Shown here: positions 16,881-24,133 of the stretch, piece after piece | Layout of the letters: every line of letters starts with the position of its first letter | Numbering within the stretch: position 1 is the stretch's first letter | Origin: Hymenobacter sp. J193 | GTDB taxonomy: Bacteria; Bacteroidota; Bacteroidia; Cytophagales; Hymenobacteraceae | DNA length: 64,000 bases | Assembly (NCBI RefSeq): GCF_024700075.1 | Contig: NZ_JAJONE010000001.1 | Coordinates: forward strand, 4,611,001 to 4,675,000 | Reading direction: 5' to 3' | Program-made: the position numbers and the translations under genes | Notes under the pieces: model-generated | Database searches by the model: none | What the model was told of the DNA's origin: nothing | The model's input: the letters and a program-made list of their open reading frames with translations, nothing else

Positions 16881-17465
16881 TTAGCCGGCTCGAAACGCAA
16901 GCGGAAACCCTGCTGGCGACTCTAGCTCCAGGTCAAGAATTTGCTCATCGGTCAGCTCGGTCTCGCCCGTTTCGGCCAGGGCTGCTTCGTAGGCCTGCAC
17001 TACAGCGGCCAGCCAGGCCGTGAGGTTTGGGAACACCACGTCGCGCGGTTCCCAGTCGTGCCAGTGCTCAATGAGCTGCCCCGGCTGGCCGGTGAACGTG
17101 CCTTCCAGATCGAGGCAGACATGGTCGCCGCTGCCGTTGGTGAGGAAGGGTACCCAGTTGGGTTGCCACCAGTTGGCTGCATAGTCGCCGGCTTCGAGCA
17201 GCTCCCGGTTGATGCGCATGCTTTCGGCCACGCTGCTCAGGCTGGGACATTCGTAGTTGGCCACCAAGCTTTCGAAGCACTCCTCGCTCTGGCCGTTGTG
17301 CCAGCTGAACCACGCCCGCAGCTCCGGGGGCAGCGTCAGGCCAACTTCCGCCTCAAACGCCGCTAGTTCGGCCGCCGTGGCCGGTGGGTTAAGCTCCTCG
17401 TAATACTCCGGGCGGTGCTGCTGCAGGAGGGTGTCGAGGTGGGAGAGGAGTTGCTGGAAGGTCAT
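16881..17465 (-). CDS. SMI1/KNR4 family protein, paralogue 2 (194 aa)
   Basis: The start at 17465 is fixed by comparison with its paralogue (MTFQQLLSHLDTLLQQHRPE) and because the ATG overlaps the stop of the short DUF5682 remnant. SUKH core: LPPELRAWFSWHNGQSEECF, PSLSSVAESMRIN, DHVCLDLEGTFTGQPGQL. Two copies of this gene flank the oxygenase, which suggests a recombination unit. Predicted cytosolic immunity-type protein. Confidence 0.87.
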   Translation of the reverse strand: MTFQQLLSHLDTLLQQHRPEYYEELNPPATAAELAAFEAEVGLTLPPELRAWFSWHNGQSEECFESLVANYECPSLSSVAESMRINRELLEAGDYAANWWQPNWVPFLTNGSGDHVCLDLEGTFTGQPGQLIEHWHDWEPRDVVFPNLTAWLAAVVQAYEAALAETGETELTDEQILDLELESPAGFPLAFRAG

Positions 17466-17542
17466 AGAATGGTTTGAACGAGGTTGGCGTCGCTGCCGGG
17501 CCTGTGCTGTTGAATACCGAAAAGGCGGAGGTCGGTGGGCAT
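17462..17542 (-). pseudogene. Remnant of the DUF5682 5' end (26 codons)
   Basis: An ATG at 17542 opens a 26-codon frame reading MPTDLRLFGIQQHRPGSDAN, which copies the first 20 residues of the DUF5682 gene at 13832 (MPTDLRLFGIRHHGPGSAAS) with only a few changes. The nucleotide match is strongest over the first 30 bases. The frame ends in a TGA that overlaps the ATG of the SMI1 gene (ATGA). It is too short to be functional on its own, but it may serve as a leader for translational coupling. It marks where DUF5682 once began or was duplicated. Confidence 0.8.
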
Positions 17543-17585
17543 ATGAATTTTTACGTGAATCATAAGGCGCTACTTTGCGCACAAG

Positions 17586-18542
17586 TCAAAGTCGCTTTTT
17601 CAAGGCAGTGTCCCAAATCACCTCCCATACCCCATAACTGTTAAATAACCAAAGTTTTCCCTTACGGTCACAGCGAATGCCGCTGTCGGGATATGGAGTG
17701 ATTATGATGTGTCTTACCTGCCCCTCATCAATTCTTAGTAGATAAAATGGCGAAGGACTAATAGCTTCCTTGCGAGCCGTGATATACAGGCTACGGTTAC
17801 ATTCACATACACTAGAAATTCTGTCGACAAAATAAATGCTTGTTACCCTATTCCATTTCGCCTTATCCTTTTTTAATATATCTCCATTGTCCAAAAATTT
17901 GTACTTGCTGTCGTTGTAATCTTCCAGCAGCCGCTCCTCATTAAAATGGGTGTTCAGGTATTTATAATCCAAATCAGGCAAGTGCTCTATTAACTTCCAT
18001 TTCCGTTGCGCTAAACTCTGAAGTTCAAATACGTTTCCTTCATGAGTAATTAGCTCCAGTGGTTTTCCGGGTTCTGAGAATATAGACATCGGGATGAAAT
18101 GGGTGTCCGTGAGGGCCAATTCCACCCAGCTGACACCTAGGTCATATGAATACATAAGTTTTGCCCCAATAGGGCCAACGTGTATTCTTTCAAAGCATTT
18201 TAGTCCCCATAAAACCTTGTTTGCATCAACCGTGATGTTGTCAAACTCCACGTAGTCAGACCTGCTGTCGTCTGCGTGTATAGTTTGCCATTGTTTTCCT
18301 GCGTTAGTGGATATTGATAGACCTCCGTGGCCTTTTACGGCAATCAATGTGTCACCAATGAGCAGCAAGTCAAATACATAAGAACTGTCGTGGATGATCA
18401 GATGCGAATTTCTTTTCAGCTCGACAAGTGACAATGAATCGAGTTTTAACTGCTGTGGTGATATATATATCTGTTTCTGTCCACGCTTTTCGCTGCAGGA
18501 TGCCAAGTGTAGTAGCAGTGCAAATAGGATGATGCATTTCAT
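17586..18542 (-). CDS. Hypothetical lipoprotein with BNR/Asp-box-like repeats (318 aa)
   Basis: The start at 18542 gives a lipoprotein signal, MKCIILFALLLHLASCSEK, with lipobox L-A-S-C. The mature part is beta-rich and carries GGLSISTNAGKQWQTIH and LMYSYDLGVSWVEL, both like Asp-box (S-x-D-x-G-x-x-W) turns of beta-propellers such as sialidase or photosynthesis-stability-factor folds. Probably anchored in the outer or inner membrane facing the periplasm. It is AT-rich compared with its neighbours, yet sits 11 bp after the MoxR stop, so it looks like an acquired gene placed inside the operon. Confidence 0.65.
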   Translation of the reverse strand: MKCIILFALLLHLASCSEKRGQKQIYISPQQLKLDSLSLVELKRNSHLIIHDSSYVFDLLLIGDTLIAVKGHGGLSISTNAGKQWQTIHADDSRSDYVEFDNITVDANKVLWGLKCFERIHVGPIGAKLMYSYDLGVSWVELALTDTHFIPMSIFSEPGKPLELITHEGNVFELQSLAQRKWKLIEHLPDLDYKYLNTHFNEERLLEDYNDSKYKFLDNGDILKKDKAKWNRVTSIYFVDRISSVCECNRSLYITARKEAISPSPFYLLRIDEGQVRHIIITPYPDSGIRCDRKGKLWLFNSYGVWEVIWDTALKKRL

Positions 18543-18553
18543 GTTGAAAAATC

Positions 18554-19653
18554 TTACTCCACCACCTCCCGACACGCCCGGTACAGGTCCTTCCAGCCGT
18601 CCCGCTCTTTCACCACGGTTTCTAGATATTCAAGCCAGACGATGCGGTCCTGCACGGGGTCTTTGAGCACGGCGCCGGTGAGGCCGGCGGCAAGGTCGTG
18701 GGCGCGCAGGCTGCCGTCGCCGAAGTAGGCGGCCAAAGCCAGGCCGCTGTTCATCACCGAAATGGCCTCGCCGGTGCTGAGCGTGCCGCTGGGGCTTTTG
18801 AGCTTGGTTTTGCCGTTCTCCGTCACGCCCGAGCGCAGCTCCCGGAAGATGGTTACGAGGCGGCTGATTTGCTCCAGGGCCGGGGCTTCTACGGGCAACT
18901 GCAGGGCTTTGCCCTGCTTTTCCACCCGCGTCTGCACAATGCGCACTTCCTCTTCCTGAGAGGTAGGCAGCGGCAATACCACCGTGTTGAAGCGGCGGCG
19001 CAGGGCGCTGCTCAGCTCGTTCACGCCCTTGTCCCGGTCGTTGGCCGTGGCTATGACGTTGAAACCGCTCACGGCCTGCACTTCGGTGGAAAGCTCGGGG
19101 ATGGGCAGCACCTTTTCCGAGAGCATGGTGATGAGCGTATCCTGCACATCGGAGGGAATGCGGGTAAGTTCTTCGAGGCGCACGAGGCGGCCTTCCTGCA
19201 TGCCTTTGAACAGGGGGAGGGCACCAGCGCGCTCAGGGAAGGCCCTTCGGCAATGAGACGGGCGTAGTTCCAGGAGTAGCGAATGGCATCTTCCGAAGTG
19301 CCCGCCGTGCCCTGCACCAGCAAGTCTGACCGGCCGCTGATGGCCGCCGTTAAGTGCTCCGACACCCAGCTTTTGGCCGTGCCCGGCACGCCCAAGAGCA
19401 GCAGGGCGCGGTCGGTGGCCAGGGTAGCCACGGCAATTTCCATCAGCCGCCGCTGCCCGATGTACTTGGGCTCCACCTCGAAGCCATTATCCAGCTTGCC
19501 GCCCAGCAGGTAGGTGACGGTGGCCCAGGGCGAAAGGTGCCAGTTCGGCGGCTTGGGCCGGTCGTGGTCGGCGGCGCGCAGGGCGGCCAGTTCTTCGGCG
19601 TACACATCCTCGGCGTGCGGGCGCAGGACGTTGGAAGGAGCAGTAGTGGACAT
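18554..19653 (-). pseudogene. MoxR-family AAA+ ATPase (YehL-like), apparent frameshift
   Basis: Frame from 19653 (MSTTAPSNVLRPHAEDVYAE) carries Walker A GVPGTAKS at residues 88-95. The frame breaks at a G5 run, 19213-19217, in the text VPSP. One added base restores LFKGMQEGRLVRLEELTRIP (Walker B region), then NVIATANDRD (sensor 1) and ALRRRFNTVVLPLP (Arg finger), ending at 18554. The restored length, about 366 aa, matches E. coli YehL. MoxR ATPases work with VWA partners, here at 9431, to remodel proteins. A sequencing slip is the likely cause of the break. Confidence 0.88.
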
Positions 19654-19735
19654 AGAGGAAAGTAGAGTTAGATGCTAAAAGTGTGTTTTCTCAAATGAGG
19701 AAAAAAGGGAGGTGCTGGTGAATCAAATCGTTGAC

Positions 19736-19829
19736 CGTCATGCTGAGCTTGTCGAAGCATCTCTACCGCTTCGTTACTATGTTATTGATTAGCCAGAGGT
19801 AGAGATGCTTCGACAAGCTCAGCATGACG
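19736..19829. repeat. Family A palindromic repeat with 32-bp perfect arms
   Basis: Arms CGTCATGCTGAGCTTGTCG... at 19736-19767 and the exact reverse complement at 19798-19829. It lies in the 250-bp gap between DUF5691 and MoxR, the largest gap within the core operon, and could split it into two transcripts. Nothing else is seen in that gap. Confidence 0.95.
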
Positions 19830-19905
19830 TTCTATTTTCGAACAGCTAGATGGTTTTTTGTCGATTAATGAAGCACCTCCAACCCATCCTCATCTGTATA
19901 GCTTG

Positions 19906-21495
19906 CTAACCGGGTGACGGTGGTTCGTGTAGGGCTTCGGCGAGCTGCTGGCGGAAGTGTAGGGTGTTGAGCAGGCGGGCGAGGCTGTTGTGGAGGTAAG
20001 GCACATCCTGCAGGAGAGGCTGCAGGGGCTCGGCGCAGAGGCTGTATTGGTCGGCGGGCACCACCCTGGCCATGTGTTCCAGCAGTTGCGAGGCCGCGTA
20101 CTGGATGCGGTACAGCTCGGCGGGCTTGCTGAGGGCTGTGCGCAACACCTCCACCACACGGCGCGTGAGGCGCTCGGGCCAGGGCGCGGGTATCAGCAGT
20201 AGCAGCGGCAGCCAGCGTACCTCGGAATGGAAGTGCGGGGTGGCGTTGATGAGCGGCAGCACCAGATCGGTGAGGCGGGCCGCCGGCAGAAGTTGCGCCA
20301 GACCAGCGGTAGGCAGCACGGGGAGTTGCTTGCGCGGCTGCTCGTAATACCATTCCAGCAAAGCCTCAGCCCATTCGGCATCCCGGTGTAGCACAGTCGC
20401 CTCAGCCCAGGCCGTGAGCAGTAGTGCGTCCCATTCAGTGCCGACGGCGAGGTCGAGGATTTTGGTGGGGGAGAGGTTCCAGTGCTCAGTCCAGCGGCGA
20501 GGCGGAATAAGGGCCAGAAGCTGCCCCAGCAGAGCTGCTTTTTCGCCCTGAAAGCGGTTATCCTTCTGCTCGATGCCATCCGTGAGCCAGGTTTTATCCC
20601 AGTCGGTGGCGGGCAGTTCTACCAGCAGCTTTTTGCCCAGGAGGTTACTTTTCAGGCGCACCAACGGTTCGGCCCGCTGCCAGAGCCTTTCCGTTAGCGC
20701 GCTGCCGGGTAGGCGCACCAATAGCGGCAGCACCGTTTGGCGCACCTCCTTGCTTTTGGCAGTGAGGTACTGGGTCAGCAGGGGAGCGTCTTCGGCGGAA
20801 AGCCCTTCCTGCAGCGTTGCCAGCAGCTGGGCCTGGTGCTTGGCGGGCTCCTGGGGCAGTACGGCCGCCAGCAGCTCGCGGGCGTGAGCCGGGTCGCGGC
20901 GGCGCAAGGCTTCCAGGTACAAGGCCCGCTGCCCGATGGTACCGGTTTCCCAGCCCGTTTCCTCCGTGGCCTGCTCCGAAGCCGCCAGCAACGCCTGCCA
21001 AGCTAGATTTTGAGTTGCCAACCAAGCACCCCGCTGTCCCAGGACGGCGGCCGCGACGCGGTGCAGAGCAGAACGGGTGCGGGCGTATTCGAGCAGCTGC
21101 ACCAGCAGCTGGTGCGGCACCCGCCGCTGGCTTTCGGCCAGCGCCGCCAGAAACTCCGGCAGCAGCTCGGGGTATTGGCCTTCCAGGAGCTGCTGGAGCA
21201 GCTGCGTCCCATTGGAGCCAAGGGCATCCTGGATTTCGGGAGCGGCTACTGCTTCCGGTGGTTTCCCGGTAGCGGCAGGTTGGTATCCGGCCTTGCGGAT
21301 GGCACTCAGCACGCCGGCCGTGAGCAGGGCTTGCTTTTCGCGGAGGTCGGGCGTGTCTTCGGGTAGGGTGAAGCCGGGCACGGCAGGTAGCTCGTCGGGG
21401 CTTTGGCGGGTGCCGAGCAGGCCGATGCGCTGCAGCCGCTGCCAGTCGGCGCCGGGCCGCAGGGTGGTTTCCGGGTTGGTAGCGGGTTCAGGCAT
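19906..21495 (-). CDS. DUF5691 family protein (529 aa)
   Basis: The start at 21495 (MPEPATNPETTLRPGADWQR) overlaps the restored stop of the SWIM gene by a few bases, indicating coupling. The protein is almost entirely helical and leucine-rich, with repeated two-helix units (QPALLPEFLAAL-type and LLQALL-type segments), consistent with a HEAT/ARM-like solenoid. WQRLQRIGLLGTRQSP near the N-terminus is characteristic of DUF5691 proteins that accompany SWIM, MoxR and VWA genes. Probably a scaffold or adaptor; no catalytic motif is seen. Confidence 0.82.
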   Translation of the reverse strand: MPEPATNPETTLRPGADWQRLQRIGLLGTRQSPDELPAVPGFTLPEDTPDLREKQALLTAGVLSAIRKAGYQPAATGKPPEAVAAPEIQDALGSNGTQLLQQLLEGQYPELLPEFLAALAESQRRVPHQLLVQLLEYARTRSALHRVAAAVLGQRGAWLATQNLAWQALLAASEQATEETGWETGTIGQRALYLEALRRRDPAHARELLAAVLPQEPAKHQAQLLATLQEGLSAEDAPLLTQYLTAKSKEVRQTVLPLLVRLPGSALTERLWQRAEPLVRLKSNLLGKKLLVELPATDWDKTWLTDGIEQKDNRFQGEKAALLGQLLALIPPRRWTEHWNLSPTKILDLAVGTEWDALLLTAWAEATVLHRDAEWAEALLEWYYEQPRKQLPVLPTAGLAQLLPAARLTDLVLPLINATPHFHSEVRWLPLLLLIPAPWPERLTRRVVEVLRTALSKPAELYRIQYAASQLLEHMARVVPADQYSLCAEPLQPLLQDVPYLHNSLARLLNTLHFRQQLAEALHEPPSPG

Positions 21496-22897
21496 CGACC
21501 AAACTGTTTGCAGGTTCAACCACGGTATTCCAGCCCACCAGGGGGCGCAGGCCCTGCCCGGTCCATTCCCCGAATACCGTTAGCGGCTCCCCCCGCTGAT
21601 GGCGCGCAGCTCCCAACCTGATAAGTCGTCGCAGAGCAGAGGAAAGTCGGTTAAATTCTCTTCCGAGGAAGTCGAATCCGCTTGGGTTTCTGTGCTGGTT
21701 GAATTCAACGGAAACCGCAGCACCCAGCCATCAGTCGCGGGAGTGGGGACACCGCCCTTGAGCAAAGCCGGCCACTCGCGCAGCCAGGGCAGGCGACTCA
21801 GCGCGTCGGCGTATTCGTCCAGCAACTGGCCGGGTCCAATGCCACCGGTGGGGAGAGGGTTGCCGGGCTGAATTCCCAGAAAGGTGAGCTGGCCGGGAAT
21901 GGCCCGCAGCGGCAGCAAACCGGGATAAAACGTCAGCTCCCCCGCATAGGAGCCATCGGGCAGCAGGGGGTGGTAAACGGCTGGCCGCCGAAGGAAAACT
22001 CCACCACCAGCGCAAACCGTCCGGTTTGCGCGCCCCGCAGCCAGGAGCGGCGCACCGTCAGGCGTTCTTCCTCGGTCGTTGTCTGAGCCAGTACGCGCCA
22101 CTCGTCGGCTACGGCGGACTGGGTGGCCTGCACGTCTTCCTTTTTCAGGTTCACGCCTACCTGTTGCAGCACTTCCTGGCGCGCTTCCTCAGATAGCTCT
22201 GGGAGGCGCAGAAAAGTCCGCACCAGCAGGTACAGCTCGCCCAGGCGGGCCAGCATCCGGGCGGGCCAGTCGGCACCCTGGTGGCGCAGGGTGGGTAGCT
22301 CGCGCACTACTGTGGCCAGTCCGGGCAATTGATTATCCACGAGGCGGGCGGCTTGGTTTTCCCAGAAAGTGCGCGTTTGCTGGTCGGTGGCGGCGAGGCC
22401 GGCCCGCATGATGTCCACCAGCCAGGTTTCCAGCTCCTGGGCCCCGCGCTGCATACGCGTCTGGCGCTGGGCTTCCCGCTTCTGGCGGGCTGCCTCGGCT
22501 GCTTCAGCAGCCCCCGAATCGGTAGCTGGCGCGGCGGCTGGTTCTGCTTTAGCTACTTGCTTTTCCTGGGTTTGCAGGCGCTTGTCCAGCCACTCCTGCA
22601 GCCACTCGGGGGCGTACTGCCGCTCAGCAGCTGGGGCTGACGGGCCAGCAGCAATAGCAGCCCCGCGCCGTGCTTGCAGGGAAACACGCGGCTGGGGCAG
22701 CTGCATTTGAATGCCGGGGCGGTGAGGTCGATGCCGGTTTGGTAGGGCTTGCTGCCACTGCCCTTGCACTCGCCCCAGGCGGCGGTTTCCGTCTGGCCCA
22801 GGTTGCTCCACTTGGCCGGAGCGGCCAGCTCCTGGCCGCGCTTGAGGGTGCCGGAGTCGGTAATAAGGGCACGAGCCTGTTCTTCGGTCCAGGTCAA
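21488..22897 (-). pseudogene. SWIM zinc-finger protein (YehQ-like), three apparent frameshifts
   Basis: Starts at TTG 22897, MTWTEEQARALITDSGTLKR, and contains the SWIM finger Cys65-x-Cys67-x6-Cys74-x-His76 (FKCSCPSRVFPCKHG). The frame breaks three times at G/C runs: 22608-22612, 21966-21970 and 21589-21594. Adding one base at each gives one continuous protein of about 470 aa, with PPEWLQEWLDKRLQ, TTPLLPDGSYAGEL and GGEPLTVFGEWTGQGL bridging the junctions. SWIM domains bind DNA or proteins. First core gene of the operon; its stop overlaps the DUF5691 start. Confidence 0.85.
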
Positions 22898-22937
22898 AAC
22901 GATGTCGTGGTTAGGTGTGCCGGGGCAAAGTAGGCGT

Positions 22938-23288
22938 TCAGACCGGAAATACCGCGCCGCAACTCGGGCATTTATGCAGCACGGTGCCCGCGTAGTACAG
23001 CCGCTGCCACCATTTCGGGCGGGGTAGCGGCGCCGACCCCTCAGCTCCGCAGCGGGGGCAGCGGAGGGCTTTCGGCGTGGTGCGCTGCTGCTCAAACACT
23101 TCCACCGTGTCCCGCGCCAGCGGCACGTCGGCCTCCTCAATCAGCAGCTGGTAGTACATTCCGTCGCCAAACGGAAACGAAGGCGGCCCGCAGGTTTTCA
23201 CCAGCGCGTCCACTTCCGCTTTTTTCAGCAGCTGATACAGCGCTACCGCCTCGGCATAGCTTAGAAACTGGGCGGCGGGGACGAGCAT
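22938..23288 (-). CDS. DUF2007-like protein with C-terminal zinc ribbon (116 aa)
   Basis: The N-terminal part (FLSYAEAVALYQLLKKAEVD, then IEEADVPLARDTVEVFEQ) follows the DUF2007 pattern, a small ferredoxin-like fold proposed to act in signalling. The C-terminus has two Cys-x-x-Cys knuckles (CPRCG and CPSCG) forming a zinc ribbon. It lies 40 bp upstream of the SWIM gene on the same strand and is probably the first gene of the operon. A family A repeat lies directly upstream of it. Confidence 0.75.
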   Translation of the reverse strand: MLVPAAQFLSYAEAVALYQLLKKAEVDALVKTCGPPSFPFGDGMYYQLLIEEADVPLARDTVEVFEQQRTTPKALRCPRCGAEGSAPLPRPKWWQRLYYAGTVLHKCPSCGAVFPV

Positions 23289-23324
23289 AAGAGGAAAGAG
23301 GCGGCGTTGCTATAGTCTAAAGAA

Positions 23325-23415
23325 CGTCATGCTGAGCGGAGTCGAAGCATCTCTACCGCTTCGTTGGATGATGCAGACGAAGCGGTAGAGATGCTTCGAC
23401 AAGCTCAGCATGACG
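23325..23415. repeat. Family A palindromic repeat
   Basis: Left arm CGTCATGCTGAGCGGAGTCG from 23325 and right arm ending CAAGCTCAGCATGACG at 23415, with AGCATCTCTACCGCTTCGTT and its complement inside. Fourth copy of the family in the window. It fills the gap upstream of the DUF2007/SWIM operon. Confidence 0.92.
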
Positions 23416-23445
23416 GTTTACTTAACCAACATCAGTAACATCGTT

Positions 23446-24009
23446 CTACTTCCGCCGCCGGGCCGGGGCAGCACTCAGGCGGCCGCGCAGCTTCAGCACG
23501 TAAAACAACAGCCCGGCTGATAGCGCAGCCAGGGCGGCGGCCAGCAGCTCGCGGCTGGTGCGGGCCTGAGTGGCTTCGTCGGCAGTGGACTGCAGCTCCT
23601 GAAGCTTCTTGCCGCGCTGCCGGTCCCGCTCCTGCAGGTTGGCAATCTGGTTTTCCAGGTCGTGGAATCGCTCCCGGGTGCTGGTCTGGTCGGTCTGGGC
23701 CACGTTGGCCAACTGCTTTACCTGCTGGTTTTCGACTACTACGGCGGCCGTTTTACGCAGCATAGCGGCCTGCACGGCCCGCACAATCTCGGTGTCCTTG
23801 CGGATGATGCCTTTCAGAGCGTCCACCACTTCCTGCAGGTCTTTCTTGCTGGGCTTGTTGGCCAGGAAAGCGTTGCGCTGGGCGGCGGCAGCCTCGTACT
23901 GCTGTACCATTTGTTGGCGCTCCTGAATCAGGCGGGGCAACGGGTCGTCCTGGGCGAAGGCAGTTGTGCAGGAAAAGGCGAGCAGGAAGGGCAGGAGGCG
24001 TTTCGTCAT
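23446..24009 (-). CDS. Exported coiled-coil protein with C-terminal membrane anchor (187 aa)
   Basis: The start at 24009 gives a signal peptide, MTKRLLPFLLAFSCTTAFAQ. The following about 120 residues are heptad-rich, charged coiled coil (LENQIANLQERDRQRGKKLQ). A hydrophobic segment near the end, LLAAALAALSAGLLFYVLKL, precedes an Arg/Lys tail, the orientation of a protein anchored in the inner membrane with a periplasmic coiled coil. No family recognised. It lies downstream of the RND exporter on the same strand, separated by a repeat. Confidence 0.65.
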   Translation of the reverse strand: MTKRLLPFLLAFSCTTAFAQDDPLPRLIQERQQMVQQYEAAAAQRNAFLANKPSKKDLQEVVDALKGIIRKDTEIVRAVQAAMLRKTAAVVVENQQVKQLANVAQTDQTSTRERFHDLENQIANLQERDRQRGKKLQELQSTADEATQARTSRELLAAALAALSAGLLFYVLKLRGRLSAAPARRRK

Positions 24010-24035
24010 AGGGCGGCAAAGATGGAGCATAAGAA

Positions 24036-24131
24036 TTTAGCCCGCAGAGGGCGCCGAGGTGTACGCAGAGGACGCGGAGGTCGTTCTTCTGCGGCCTCTG
24101 CGCAAAACCTCCGCGGCTTCTGCGGGCTAAA
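24036..24131. repeat. Palindromic repeat, family F
   Basis: Outer arms TTTAGCCCGCAGA (24036-24048) and TCTGCGGGCTAAA (24119-24131) are exact complements. The interior holds further imperfect complementarity built on GCAGAGG/CGCGGAGG units. The stop codon of the RND gene (24134) lies 2 bp beyond it. Confidence 0.88.
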
Positions 24132-24133
24132 GT

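Noticed and set aside
19736..19829. The family A repeat between DUF5691 and MoxR considered as a Rho-independent terminator
   Set aside because: Its 32-bp arms are too long and lack a T-run; it is one of several copies of a dispersed element, although it may still affect transcription.
16278..22897. Interpretation of the broken oxygenase, MoxR and SWIM genes as true decay of the locus
   Set aside because: All breaks are one-base contractions in G/C runs and the restored proteins are complete, including catalytic motifs; error is the simpler explanation.
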